Of a stretch of 64,000 nt of DNA, positions 1 through 11,599 are shown piece after piece. Within the stretch, counting starts at the first letter, position 1, and each line of letters opens with the position of its first letter. Under the pieces are notes generated by a model, which was not told the DNA's origin, did no database searches, and saw only the letters and a list, made by a program, of their open reading frames with translations. The translations under genes were made by a program, and so were the position numbers. Location: assembly GCA_963513935.1 (NCBI GenBank), contig OY740768.1:33850216-33914215 (forward strand), read 5' to 3'. This stretch comes from Aphrophora alni. Lineage: Eukaryota > Arthropoda > Insecta > Hemiptera > Aphrophoridae.

Positions 1-790
1 TAATGTAATTTGTCGTGTTCATGTTATCATGGTAATCTCCTGTTTTCTTACCAGCTTTCCACATAGCAAGGGCATTAGGAACAAATCCACTCTCTCCTCC
101 AGCGTGCACTATAACCAATCAGCCCTTCGATATCGGAGTATGTACGCCATTTGTAGTTCCATCTGACCACACTTTGTTTGAAAAATGAGATGTACAAACA
201 TATGATTCGTCCATATAAACTATTGGTCGTCTCTCTAGCCTGTACTTTTTAATTGCTTGGAGATATGAAATTCTTTTTTCTCTAATGTCACTTTTTTCAA
301 TCAACAATCTACGATTATTTTCTGCTCTCCTCCACTTAAAGCCAAGTTTTTTCAATATTTTTCTCACACTTTCTACAGAACCATTGAAGTTAATTTTTTC
401 TTTAAGAGCGATTTGCAACAGTTTTGCTGTAGGAAGACGTTTTTCTGTTAGATAAAATTCATAAACAAGTTTTCGAACAACACATTCATCAAACTGATCG
501 AGATCCGTAACTGGTTTCTGCCGTTTTCTACTTTTATTTGGAGTCAAAAAAGTTTTTGGCTCATCTTCACTTACTCGCAAGTAATCCAGTTCTTTATTGA
601 TCCGGGAAACAGATCTGATGGAGACACCTGTCGCTGCAGCGGTTCGCTCACGTGCTTTCTTCACCGGAATGTTTGGAGTCCCACTAATACTTTCTTCTTT
701 CATAAACTTATAGACGTTGCTAACAATTTCCCTACTTTGACTGTTCAACACCTTCCCGCCAATTCCTACTTTTGATCGAATATCTGCCAT
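1..790 (-). pseudogene. IS630/Tc1-mariner-like DDE transposase, truncated by window edge and broken by one stop
   Basis: The reading frame starts at an ATG ending at 790 and runs 223 codons to a TGA at 119-121. The same frame then stays open to the window edge, so the gene continues left and is interrupted by a nonsense codon. The N-terminal half is basic and helix-turn-helix-like, with TGVSIRSVSRINKEL near residues 55-70. The motif VYMDESYVCTSH near residue 192 looks like the first catalytic Asp of a DDE_3 (IS630) transposase. After the TGA come VHAGGESGF and GDYHDNMNTTNY, which fit the region before the second catalytic Asp in the same family. The product would bind the transposon ends and move the element. 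The stop could also be a sequencing error. The element's right end is not identified; GC-rich sequence at about 940-1090 may belong to it. Confidence 0.72.
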
Positions 791-1091
791 AACTTGATAA
801 TAATAAATAACTAATCTCTTTATAATAACAATTAAAAATAATAACTAACTGAACTAAGTAATAATGACTTTCACGACACCTGACTACTAAAGACGCATGT
901 AACCACTCACTCGGATAAGCCACAACTGAACACAACTAGGGTGTAAACTATTAGTCATGAGGCCATCACCCCCGTGAGTCACCGGACGCGGGTGGGTCAA
1001 TGTATTCTGAAAGGATTTTACCTGCACCTCCACCCTCCCCTCGCCAAGGGTCCATCGCCTCGGCTCGCCAAGCCCAAGTGCCAGCTTACGT

Positions 1092-1565
1092 TTGGCCGGC
1101 TATAGTGGTGAAAATAAACCAACATTTTTAGCCAGTATGGTTAGTTTGAAAATTGAAAAGGTTTTCTCTACACAATGTGAAGATATTAAGAGAAGCAGTG
1201 TCTGTGGATTACGAAGCAGCAAGTTTTCCAAAAAAAATCTAAAAAAGGCTATTTACCGGATCAAGTTTTCAACGCAGATAAAATAGGGTTGTTTTGGAAG
1301 AGGATAACTTCTCATACCTTCCTACCAAAAGAAAAGTGAACTCCATCTTTTAAAACAGCAAAGGATCGATTAACTATCCTATTTTGTTGCATGCTAGTGG
1401 ACACAAGCTAAAACAAATTATTGTTTATAAATCTTTACATCTGAGAGCATTTAAAGGGAAAAATAAAAACCACCTACCAGTTTTATAGAAAGCAAATAAA
1501 AAAGTGTGGGCAACAGCAGCTCTTTTCATTCAGTGGTTTAATTTTTTTATAAATGAAGTCAAACT
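1092..1565 (+). pseudogene. Tigger/pogo-like transposase fossil
   Basis: Frameshifted coding remnant. VFNADKIGLFWKR at about 1267-1302 matches the NADE-T-GLFWK region of Tigger/Jerky DDE transposases, with the catalytic Glu replaced by Lys. In the next frame AKDRLTILFC at about 1354-1383 matches the following AKDRLTILLC block. Further blocks (KQIIVYKSL, then a threonine/phenylalanine-rich stretch with GQQQLFSFSG) follow across stops. No terminal inverted repeat could be assigned, so only the coding trace is annotated. It is certainly non-functional because of frameshifts and stops. Confidence 0.6.
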
Positions 1566-4500
1566 TTATTTGTAAACTAAGTCGTTATCTTTTAAATCTC
1601 TACTTGTTATAAACAATTGTAACATTTTATATTTTTGGGTCTTTGAGTTGGGTTAGTACTTAGTTCAATATGTGACGTAAGCGAGATATGACGTCGGGAA
1701 ACTTGTGTCACCTCTTGTGTTGCGATCGTATATTCAAACCCTCTTATGGACGGACGGACAGTGTTCCGAAATTGGTAAATATTATAGAATCGCGAGTAAC
1801 CTATTAGGATGAATGGAAAAGTTTAAATATTGTATAAAAAATAATAACAAGGCAAAATGCCAAATGAATGCCTATATTTACATATATCTTCATTTTTTCA
1901 AAGAATTTATGGATATAGGCCTATATAAATTTATATACATTTTGCATACATTTTGGTAAAAACAATCAATTTATAAAATTTTCATTAGACAAAATTATTT
2001 TTATATGTAAACAAATGGAAATTTGCTAAAAAGGTTAGACCAGATATAACATAACCTATCTCTAGACAGCCTCAGTATTAAATGTCTGACAATAACATTC
2101 ACTCAAAACAATAAATTTTACAAACAATAATACAGATATTATAATTTGTATACACAAATTATAATAAATAAATAAAAATACCTAACAAAAAAAGTTCACA
2201 ATAACAGAAGTAAACCTAAGTCATGCACTACGCCCATCACAATACGTCACTTTAGTACACAAACTAGCCTGAGTAAAACGGTAACTTGCAAGTTAGAAAT
2301 AATAACCTAAAATAGCTCTAAGACATATTGAGTGGTACCAACAGAAAGATCTAAATCTCATCTTCCAAATAGTGTAAAGATCGGTTACAAAATATCGATG
2401 TAAGTAATCGATATATCCTATTTAGTAAATTGCACCGAAAGAAAAATGAGTCTGATTCGGTTTGGTTACTACTTCGTAGTATAGATATATCTCGCGAACT
2501 ATAACAGATAGAAAGATTTGGAAAGCACAGATCGAAAGAGAAAGATGTGATCTACAGAACAGTGTTATGGTCGATCTGTTTGACAGAAAAATAGATTTGT
2601 GAGAACATCTGAGAAAGAATGGCGTCATTTCTGTTTACAACCGCACAGTTCAAATCTTTGATATTACTCATAAAATTATGCAAACTTTAGTAATTTTTGA
2701 AATATTATTTTCATAACATATAACATTTTGTGATTTTTTTTTTTTTTTTTTTTGCATGATTATGCATCTACGGAACATTAGATTTGCAATGGTATTTTAT
2801 TTATTACGATAGGACGATTGTGAGTGGGCGAAATGTTGAATTGCAAAATACGTGTTTTTGAGTCGATCAAGCGTCATGGATCGACCCAGCTGGGTTGATC
2901 GCCAGATAGAGGGTTAAGAATAGGCCTATCATCTTACTTTACTCACACCAAATAAATACAAACAATACTGCAAGAAGCAACTAACACCATTATCATGCAG
3001 TGGTCACTGTGGTGTACCAAGGAAACAGAGATGTAGTGGGATTGCAAAGGAAGCAGCAACATTAGAACCTAAACCAAAATTGCATGTGACCTTAAGAAGC
3101 AGAAAATACAAAGAAGTCTAGCTGAATTTCTGGAATAACAGCCCAACATGAAGACATCTGTATGCAATACATCAGAAACAGAGTGATCTCAGGACTCTGC
3201 AGAAAACTGACTGCTTTTGCTGCACAAGCCAAAATTGTATACCTAGTTACTAAAGAATATTTGTAGAGCTGTAATCTTACAGATTCTCAGTATTATAGGC
3301 ACTGCCATAGGTGGAGACAATACAACATATTCTATTCGGCTGTAATGAAGAAAATAATCTTTTAAGAACAAGGTTGATGAATTTGTCCCACAAATAACAA
3401 ACACATGAATGAACATCCCAAATTAATGTATTATATTAGGAAACTCTATTTTGTTGAGCACTGCTGCTAAATTATACGAGATCCATCGTATTGTCGCCAT
3501 CACCTGAGGCAAGATGCACATAGCAAGAAGTAAGTATATAAAGATTCACTGAAAAGATTTCCATGAAATGTGCATCAAAGTGTAAGATTAGCAGTGATTG
3601 TACAGAATAAAAAATCATAAAAGTTAAACTAAAGAAAGATCTTATGATATAACCAATATAGTCCTATTTATGTTTTCTTTAATTTTTGGTATCCATTGAA
3701 CTGTTTCTCATGAAATTTGTATTATTATCACAGAGAGTCAACATGGCGTTTCATATAACCTTTCACAAATGCTCTTATTCAGAAAGCTATTAATCCAATT
3801 TCCATGGAAGTTATGTTAGATTGTGAGCTTAGCAGGTTAATATATAGATAAAAATACAAACGTAACAAAAAATTACAAAATACGCCTTTCCTGTTTCCTT
3901 TTAATTATGTACATCCAATGGCACAATTTTCAAAAGGTCTATGTTAATAATTTAGCAAAGGCTTATAAGCTATAGCACCCTGAAAAGTTCTCTTGTGTTA
4001 ATTTAAGAACTCGTGGATCAGATTCCTATGAAATTCAAATGATAGACATATCACTGTAAAAGAATATCCTAAACTCAAGAAAAGGTATATTACTTCATTC
4101 TAGGAGAAATTTTAGATACTCTTAGTCATTATGTGTTATTATATTATTGTGTCAAATATATTACTGTGTTATTTTTATAAAGTAACTAAAAAATTAGCCA
4201 AACCTAGAACTCATTCTGAGAAAGCTGAAATTTGGGCATACATGTCCAATAATCATTTCTAAAAGAATTCTCTAAAATCCATCTGGGGCATTTCTGCCAT
4301 CTTGAAGAATAACCACCAAGGCTGTATTTTTTATGTGGTTTGTAATAGCTGATTTTATAATAAAAATTAACTAGACCAAAATTAAAACTTCAACTACTTT
4401 ATAAAAATTATTCAAAATAAAGCTTTATTGTTAGTAAACCGCTGAAAAAGTGAAACAGCATTCAGTTGTTTAAAAAACATTGAAGTATAAATATTAATTG

Positions 4501-4660
4501 AAGCAACAATGTTTCTTTTTTATCTATATGAAGTTTTGCAACTTATTTATATATCTTATGTTTAAACTTGAATAATTCATTAAATTTATATAATTAAATA
4601 ACACTATTGTTTGTTTTTGTTTTTTTAATGTAAAAAATAACTTTGTTTTATTTTCTCCAG
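1566..4660. other. AT-rich non-coding stretch, probably upstream FAM50 intron
   Basis: No coding exon is recognised here. In particular the conserved exon expected just before the FAM50 exon at 4661 is not visible, so this stretch is most likely part of a phase-1 intron. It contains a poly-T run at about 2738-2753 and a near-palindrome at 2881-2898 (tcgacccagctgggttga). The latter lies just before GGGTTAA at 2911-2917, which could be one end of a piggyBac-like insertion whose other end I cannot find. Confidence 0.4.
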
Positions 4661-6839
4661 GAAATTCTGTATATCAATTTTTACAACGCTGCCTAGAATT
4701 ATTACGGAAAGAGTTCAGTGAATTGAAAACTGTTACAGCAGATCAACTGATGTATGTAAAAGAAGATCTTATACTACCTCATCATTATACTTTTTATGAC
4801 TTCATTGTTACTAAGGTATTTCTTTAATTATTATGTTATGCTAAACTGTAAATAGCCCAGGAACAAACTATACTTTGTAGTATTGAAATTTTTCTTTTCT
4901 TATAATTCTTTATAAGTGCCCTATCTATTATGTATATTGGTAAGTAAAGAGAAAATGCCTTGCTAAATGACATAACTACTCAAGGATAAAATAAAGCAAA
5001 AGCTTAAAGTTTCAAATATTTAATAGTATAAATGAGCTACAATTGTTTCGCCTTGCGGCATCGTCGGGCAATCGTTGCCCGACGATGCCGCAAGGTGAAA
5101 CAATTGTAGCTCATTTATACTATTAAATATTTGAAACTTTAAGCTTTTGCTTTATTTTATCCTTGAATATGGAATTTCAACAAGAAATATCTGCTATTAC
5201 ATTAAAGTTTACATAACTACTCTTTTATATGTTTGAAATATAATTAACCCAGCTCTCAATTTACTATTTGTAAATTTATTAGTAACACATTGGGTGCTAC
5301 ATATTGGCATTTATGGCATGCTGTACACACTAGTGCTTCTGATGTCAATATTCTCTGACACGATGCCATTCAAGCAATATGGTTTCAAGTCTGAGCTCAG
5401 GTCTGTGTAAGTGAAGGTGAGATCAAGGTCAGGTCAATCCTATACATCACCTTTGTTATTTTTGTGAAAGTAGTTCTGGTATTCTGTGATTTTTGTAGTT
5501 TTTGTTGTCAGTTCAGTTTTAGTGTGTATGTTAGTGTAGTTGTTGAAACAAATTGAAAAGCTTTCAAATGAGGAACAACACACACAAGCAGAGTTACAAC
5601 CAACTCTAATTATGCACATATACAACTTTCACCTAAGCAGGCCGCTTAGGAAATCCGAATTGAATATTAGAAATTAAAGTTACTTCCCGACATTTAAAGA
5701 CCAGGTTACCCAATTCAAAATTACTCTAAATTAAACGGTTAATTCAGGAAAATTATTTAGTAAACATGACACGGCTTCTAAAAGGAAATATTTAAATTTT
5801 AGAACACAACTTGGAAAGCCCTAATGAGACAATCACAGGCAGATGCCGCAGAATCGTGACTATTATAAGAAAACAGGAATTTATTGAAAGAAACTAATAT
5901 CGCCAATAGATAAAACGGAATCTGATATATAAAAAAAATGGTTTGGAAAAACACGTAAGAATAACGAGTAATTGAGTAAAAATCGAACCACATTCCAGAT
6001 AAAAAATGGACGTCATATTTCAGTTTTCTAATGATCGTGTCAAGAGACACGCCCACTTTAAAAACTCGCTCTCCGATTGGAGGATGAAATTCGAATAAAT
6101 GTGATGTAGGATGTTCAATACAATTTTATATACTTAAAATATGTAAATTAGATAGTAATATTTCAATGTCCTAAAGGAGTTATTTGTTTGTTTATGAGGA
6201 AAACTTAATTTATTTAGTGTCCTAGAGTCATATTATTCAAAGTTAAATGGTTAGAAACCCCAAAAGAGTAACTAATAATTAATTATTCCAAATATTATAC
6301 TATGGTATACAAAAAACACACACAAAACCACGTGAAGGCGGGCAATTCAAAGCTTGACAACGCTATTGCTTCAAGAATTATTATTGTTGGCATCTTCAGG
6401 CACAAAAGGACACTCTCACGTATAAGAGGAATTGAATTTAAATCTAACCAACTAATCATCTCATCAAGTATCCCAGATTAAGACCAGAAGAATATTTAAA
6501 TAGTGGGGTTTAGTTACATAGTTTGTTTTATTCTACGTTCTGTGAAATCGAAAGAAAACTGTGAATAAAAATTTGAAAACTTATTGGTGAGATCAGTCCA
6601 TTTTCATATTCTATTCTATGTACAGTTGAGAAATACGATTTCAAAGTCTGAATCAGGAAGACTTTCTATATCATAAGAGGAGTTAGTCTTGATAAATATA
6701 CCATCCGATACAGACATTTAAATTCCTGTTTCAAACTCCTGAGATTTAGACATTTCACTTATACACTACTTATATCATATTTTATAATATAATAATATAA
6801 TTATAGATTTTACAAACGGCTTTTTTAAATGACACTGCT

Positions 6840-6897
<58 letters not shown>

Positions 6898-8201
6898 GTA
6901 AAGCTAGTCAATAAAATTAAATAAATAGTTCTTTTTTTAATTTAAACATCAATAATAAGTTTTACTTTGAAAAGAATAAAAAGTAAGATTTCATTTTTGC
7001 AATCGTGCAAAATAGTAAGATATATAGTTGAAAATGGAAATCAACGGGGGGCTAGAAGCTCATACTAAAATTTTAAGATTAAAAGTAAAAATTTTCAAAT
7101 TTTACACCGAAGAAGGTTAAGCTTGTTGCAAGTAGTACAACAAAAGTGACACCCAAGTAAAGGTAAGCTCATTGTAAGTGGCCCAACAAAGTGGGACACG
7201 AGTTCTACACTCTACGTTGAAACATAAGCTCGTTGCAGGGCGTTCATGCAGGCCTGATACCAGTTTTATTTACAGTCTTATAACAATCTATATCGTAATT
7301 AACATCATGGATGGACTTTCCGCTGCCTATTCTTTGATTCTTATATATAAAGGTATGTTTCTATTATTATGCAATAAATTTTCCTTAAGCTCTAGTTAGG
7401 GTTTCATAGTACCCAATCTGTTAAAAAATCTACACCTTAAAAATGTTGTAACAATAAATGTCACTAACCATTCAGTTAGTTTGTAGTAAGAAAAGAACTC
7501 TGAAACTACATCTAAACATTATAAAGCAAGCTTCTCTATCATTGACTCATGGTTGGTTTTGTTTGTTTTATACTGGATTTTGTAAAATAACTGTCGATTT
7601 AAGAAGTAAAAGCTATATTAATGTGATATAGCATTAATTAATAATCAATATGGGAACAATTGATAATCTGTTCTCATTTTGCTTATAGATAGCATTTATG
7701 AAATTAAATGTCTTAGAAAGTTCGATAATTTATTATAATTGATCTCACATCACTTTACAAAATATAATATGCAGCTCAGATAACAATCTATTTATGTAGA
7801 TCATTTAAAAGAAACATACTTATTTTCATTTATAACCATGATATTGTTGTTATAGTCTGTTTTAATTGTTGTAGTGTTTGTTTTTTATTAATATTTAACT
7901 ATTTATATACGTATATGATTGCATACAATTATATATGTATGACTTCTTTTTAATAATATATTTTATCTTATTTTAGGCTCGTGGCAAGAGTGGACCTCTA
8001 TTCACCTTTGATGTACATGATGATGTAAGAATGGTGAGTGATGCTAGTGTTGAAAAAGAAGAATCACATGCAGGGAAAGTTTTATTACGTAGTTGGTATG
8101 AGCGGAACAAACACATCTTTCCAGCAAGTCGTTGGGAACCATATGACCCTACTAAGACTTATGACAAATATACAATTAAAGATCGACCAGCAAAGAAATA
8201 G
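4661..8201 (+). CDS. FAM50: FAM50 (XAP5) homologue, last two coding exons
   Basis: FAM50/XAP5 proteins are conserved nuclear proteins linked to spliceosome function and gene expression. Two exons encode the conserved C-terminal domain: 4661-4815 (phase 1 entry, acceptor ttttctccag, donor gtattt) and 7977-8201 (acceptor ttttag, stop TAG 8199-8201). Exon one gives [20 protein letters not shown] and then [20 protein letters not shown]. Exon two gives [39 protein letters not shown] and [18 protein letters not shown], closely matching the family's end. The N-terminal coiled-coil and acidic/basic region must lie in exons outside the window. The 3.16-kb intron holds a palindrome, a GA microsatellite and repeat debris. 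A polyadenylation signal AATAAA lies at 8690-8695. Both exons are intact and in phase, so the gene looks functional. Confidence 0.92.
4980..5166. repeat. 187-bp near-perfect palindrome with Penelope-like core
   Basis: The two arms of about 92 bases are reverse complements around the centre at 5072-5074 (tcg), with one obvious mismatch (cgcc at 5049-5052 against ggtg on the other side). Each arm holds GACGATGCCGCAAGGTGAAAC on one strand or the other. The right flank (aatatggaatttcaacaag and onward) recurs at 25680-25720, so this is a dispersed repeat. The core resembles the short stem-loops found in terminal repeats of Penelope-like retroelements; the head-to-head arrangement suggests two copies joined or a fold-back event. 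Confidence 0.85.
6340..6405 (-). repeat. possible Penelope-like terminal repeat fragment
   Basis: On the minus strand the sequence reads CCTGAAGATGCC, followed by about 30 AT-rich bases and then AATAGCGTTGTC. The CCTGAAGATGCC...CGTTG pattern is typical of terminal repeats of Penelope-like elements. No reverse transcriptase or GIY-YIG endonuclease coding sequence lies nearby, so this would be a solo fragment. Short match; low confidence. Confidence 0.3.
6841..6894. repeat. (GA)27 microsatellite
   Basis: An uninterrupted GA dinucleotide run of 54 bases in the FAM50 intron. It is likely polymorphic in length. Confidence 0.97.
7105..7250. repeat. degenerate short tandem-like repeat
   Basis: Three diverged copies of a unit resembling taagctYgttgcaagtRg followed by acaacaaaRtgRgac occur at about 7118, 7162 and 7227, all in the FAM50 intron. 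Short open frames that pass through this stretch show no protein similarity I recognise. Confidence 0.4.
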
Positions 8202-8689
8202 AATTCAAACAATATTATAAATATATAAAGTATAATACATAAAATGTATCAAATAACAATTTATACACTATAATGTTAGACATTCTGTCACAAACAATCA
8301 TGCACATGTTTTATCTTGGAAAGAAATTTAGATTTTTAAGTCATAGTTAACAGTAGATACTAGTTGGTTTAATTACTATGATGGGGAAAAAATGAAAATA
8401 TGTATATAAGTAGGTTTTTGAGTGGATTTTATAAAGAGACAGGCCAAAGTTATAATTATTTTAATACATAAGTCTCTGAAAAAGAAATTGTGAAAAATAT
8501 TCTTGATCAGTGGCCTATATTATTTTATTTGGTTGTTATTAGTGATATACTGAACATTGTTTTTAGTACATTCATCTGACTTTTTTAGATTTGTCTATGT
8601 TTTTTCAGTTGACACTGTATGTCAAGAAATCTCTGAACTGATTCAAAAGTATAGTGTTAGTACGTGAGTGTTTTCATACAGAAATGTTC

Positions 8690-8695
8690 AATAAA
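8690..8695 (+). promoter_or_regulatory. FAM50 polyadenylation signal
   Basis: Canonical AATAAA about 490 bases after the FAM50 stop codon, giving a plausible 3' UTR end near 8710-8720. Weaker A-rich hexamers occur closer to the stop codon. Confidence 0.5.
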
Positions 8696-8719
8696 TCCAT
8701 ACATACAAAATTTTGAAGG

Positions 8720-9811
8720 AGGGACTTTATCCGAAGTGTTATCATTGAAGAAGCTAAAAGTACAAAGCAAGAAATAAAAAAATATTGTACTTAATATAAT
8801 TGTTAATAATAATTTTGTATGAATGTACTTTTTCTAAAAGTAGTGAACATAGTTTTTCATACTGAACATTTAAGGGTAAAAATGTTTGATTCAATTTGGC
8901 AAATGTTTTCTTGTTAGATTTATTTGCTTTGTCTGATATGGATGATATGAACAACAAAATTATACCACAAGACAACTACAATATATTTATTGTTTCTTTA
9001 ATATTCTCAAATGTGAATTTTTTGTATGAATTTACTTTAAAATGTTCTTTATGTGTTTATCTTCACTCTTTCATATGTTAAAATTCTTAATTGATAAAAA
9101 ATAATAGATATAATTTTTGTGAAAGATTTTGAATAAATTGTTTAGGTAAAACTTGCCAGTTAGTACTTTATTGAAGTGTTTATGAGATAAATTGTATTTG
9201 GAGATAATTGGAAAATATCTGTATAGTTGGATAGTTTTCTTCTGATTCATCTTTACAGTGGATGGACATTTTCTGATCCATCTTATGACACAACACAGAG
9301 TCAAAATAGCAAAAACGTGTTTTGTTATTACTTAAATAATTGTACACCATTTACAGAAAAGTTTAATAAAAAAGTTTAACTTAAAGGGCCTAAAATAATC
9401 ATTTAATTAAGATAAGACTTAAGGTGCGGTAGTAATGGTGGGTCTATACCGCGAAACATATTTTTAGAATAAAGAAGTTTTTTTATAATAAACATTTCGA
9501 TTTCTGAGGTATTAAGAACATATAGGTGAAGTTTCCATGATAATAGATTTCACAATGGATAATTTTCTATAAAGTGGTTTAAATTTATTTGAAATTGCGA
9601 AAATAATTTAAACAAACCTGATTTCAAACCATACTGACAAAATAAAACAGACAGATAATTATAATACTACTCACAAATTTTACTCCTCACAAAGTCTTCC
9701 TTCAGATTTTTAACTGTTCAAATAGTTATAACGACTATGATTTCATAGCAATAATCTTAGTGTATTTCAAATTTATTGAAAGATAAATCATTTAATGAAC
9801 TTCTATAGATG
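8720..9811. other. AT-rich intergenic sequence
   Basis: This stretch lies between the FAM50 3' end and the TTAA-flanked repeat. Only short low-complexity open frames without family similarity are present. I see no gene or element ends. Confidence 0.5.
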
Positions 9812-10538
9812 TTAACCCTTTTAGGACCAACCATTTTTCAGGGGGTGTGTAAAAAGTGTAATCTGAATTTCGGCAACAGGTTTTAAAAACTGCACACTAT
9901 AAGAATAGACTTATTTGGCAAGTTTTTTTTAAAAAGTCACAAAATATTTATTTATAAATGGAATTAAAAAATTTCTTTTTGAATTGAAGATAAATAAATG
10001 GACTTTTTAAAAATGAACATTTTAGCTGAAATAATATATATTTTTATTTTAAAACGCCAAAATTGGGAAAAAATTTTTAATTTCATATTTAAATTTTAAA
10101 TTCAAATTTTCCTATTTTAAAAACAAACAAAAATTTTACTGTGGGAAACTTGATTTTTATCATTTTTATTATGTTCTATATTAATCCTGAAAATTTCATA
10201 AAGATAAGTACAGAAACAACAAAAATATAGAAAAAATTAAAACCTAACCTTTTTTCTAAATTTTACTCGTATTCTAGCTTAAAATATTTATTTATATTAT
10301 GAGTTAATAATGATTATTACATTTATTATAAATGACATTATTTAATTTAGTCTTCAAAAATAACAATTTTATTACTTTTACCTATTTAATTACGTTGAAA
10401 TTAATTTTTTCGCAAATGACGAAATATCGTCAAATGGTCTTTTACGCATTGAAATAATTTGACGATATTTCGTCAGATGGTCTTTTGCGTATATTTTAAA
10501 ATTGACGAAATATCGTCAGATGGTCCTAAAAGGGTTAA
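9812..10538. mobile_element. piggyBac-type MITE with TTAA target duplication
   Basis: TTAA at 9812-9815 and 10535-10538 flanks inverted ends CCCTTTTAGGACCA (9816-9829) and TGGTCCTAAAAGGG (10521-10534), a perfect 14-bp terminal inverted repeat. TTAA duplication and a CCC start are hallmarks of piggyBac-superfamily elements. The 719-bp interior is AT-rich and non-coding. Near the right end are three spaced copies of gacgaaatatcgtcaRatgg, on alternating strands, starting near 10418, 10461 and 10504; each is itself palindromic in its centre and they may be subterminal transposase binding sites. Confidence 0.85.
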
Positions 10539-10799
10539 GCAATGTTGTGTATAATTTTTTTTTTTTTGTTTATTTACAATTTATTGTTTTGTACTATAAC
10601 GTTTTTAAAGAGAAAATTGGTATAGGCTCTAATTGTTGTTTAAAGTATGAATATAGCCTATAAATTATTATTGATTTGTAGATATTAAGTAACTAGTGCA
10701 AATTAATTAAATTAAATAAAGCAATTTTTTTAAATAGAAGGCTTTTGACATTATTTGACCAATCACGTCATGAATTTCAGATCAAATGAAGAAATCAAT

Positions 10800-11596
10800 T
10801 TAACACGCTGCCCGGATTACCATGCTGGCTGCACTCGATGGCTGGTGAGAACTCGGTTTCCACGCTACAAATATTTATATATAGGTTCAGTGTAGCTTAG
10901 CTACTAATTAGGGACTGATGATATTTTGCCGCACTGTGGGATGATAGTACACGAGTTTTACAGTGAAGTTTGTTTTTGAATCATGGGTCTTGGCGCGTAA
11001 CTACCGGCAATTTTTATTATTGTGCTTTTTTTGCTTATTGTGAGTGTTTTGATATTTTGTTTCATTATATTAGTTTTGTTTTAACATTGATATATGAGCT
11101 TAGTGTAGCTTAGCTAGTACACGTGTTATACAGTCAAGTTCGTTTCCGGATCATGCATTTTGGCGCGAAGTATGGGCGTTTTTATTATTGCTTCTTTTTT
11201 ATTGTGAGTGTGTTTTGATCTTTTGTTGGTTATTTTAATTTTGTTATAAGAAAATCTGTCTTTATAATCTATAATGGATCCTAGACCAGGCTCTTCCACA
11301 GACTGCAACTATAACGAAACTGTTCTGGAGGGCTACGATACAGACAACTCCTTACAAGATAGAGTATACGGTGATTCAGACGAGTCTGATTGTGAGCTAT
11401 TACTTCATGAATGAGACCCATTGAATTTATAAGACAGGACACATTTATAACTTCCATTCCAGGGGATGACAAACCCATAAATTTTTTTAATCTTTCATTA
11501 GACGATATTTTCTCAAAAATATCGTGAAGTACACAAATAACCATGCCTTTGAAATATTTTTATATATTAGTTTACCACATGCAGTGAATGTGTTAA
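10800..11596 (+). mobile_element. internally deleted piggyBac element
   Basis: TTAA at 10800-10803 and 11593-11596 flanks a 789-bp element whose ends begin CACGCTGCC and, on the other strand, CACATTCACTGC. An ATG at 11274 opens a 46-codon frame (MDPRPGSSTDCNYNETVLEG then an acidic DSDESDCELLL) ending at TGA 11412-11414. In a shifted frame TSIPGDDKPINFFNLSLDDIF (about 11453-11513) matches the piggyBac transposase region before the TNRYA block. The catalytic DDD domain is missing, so this is a non-autonomous deletion derivative. Upstream of the ATG, a segment of about 200 bp containing gtgtagcttagcta and ggatcatg/gaatcatg followed by ttggcgcg is present twice (about 10888 and 11103). Confidence 0.8.
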
Positions 11597-11599
11597 TGA

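Noticed and set aside
5799..6056. 85-codon minus-strand frame in the FAM50 intron
   Set aside because: Hydrophobic AT-driven composition, no motif and no splice context.
11126..11544. Minus-strand frames of 60 and 87 codons
   Set aside because: Antisense of the piggyBac transposase remnant on +.
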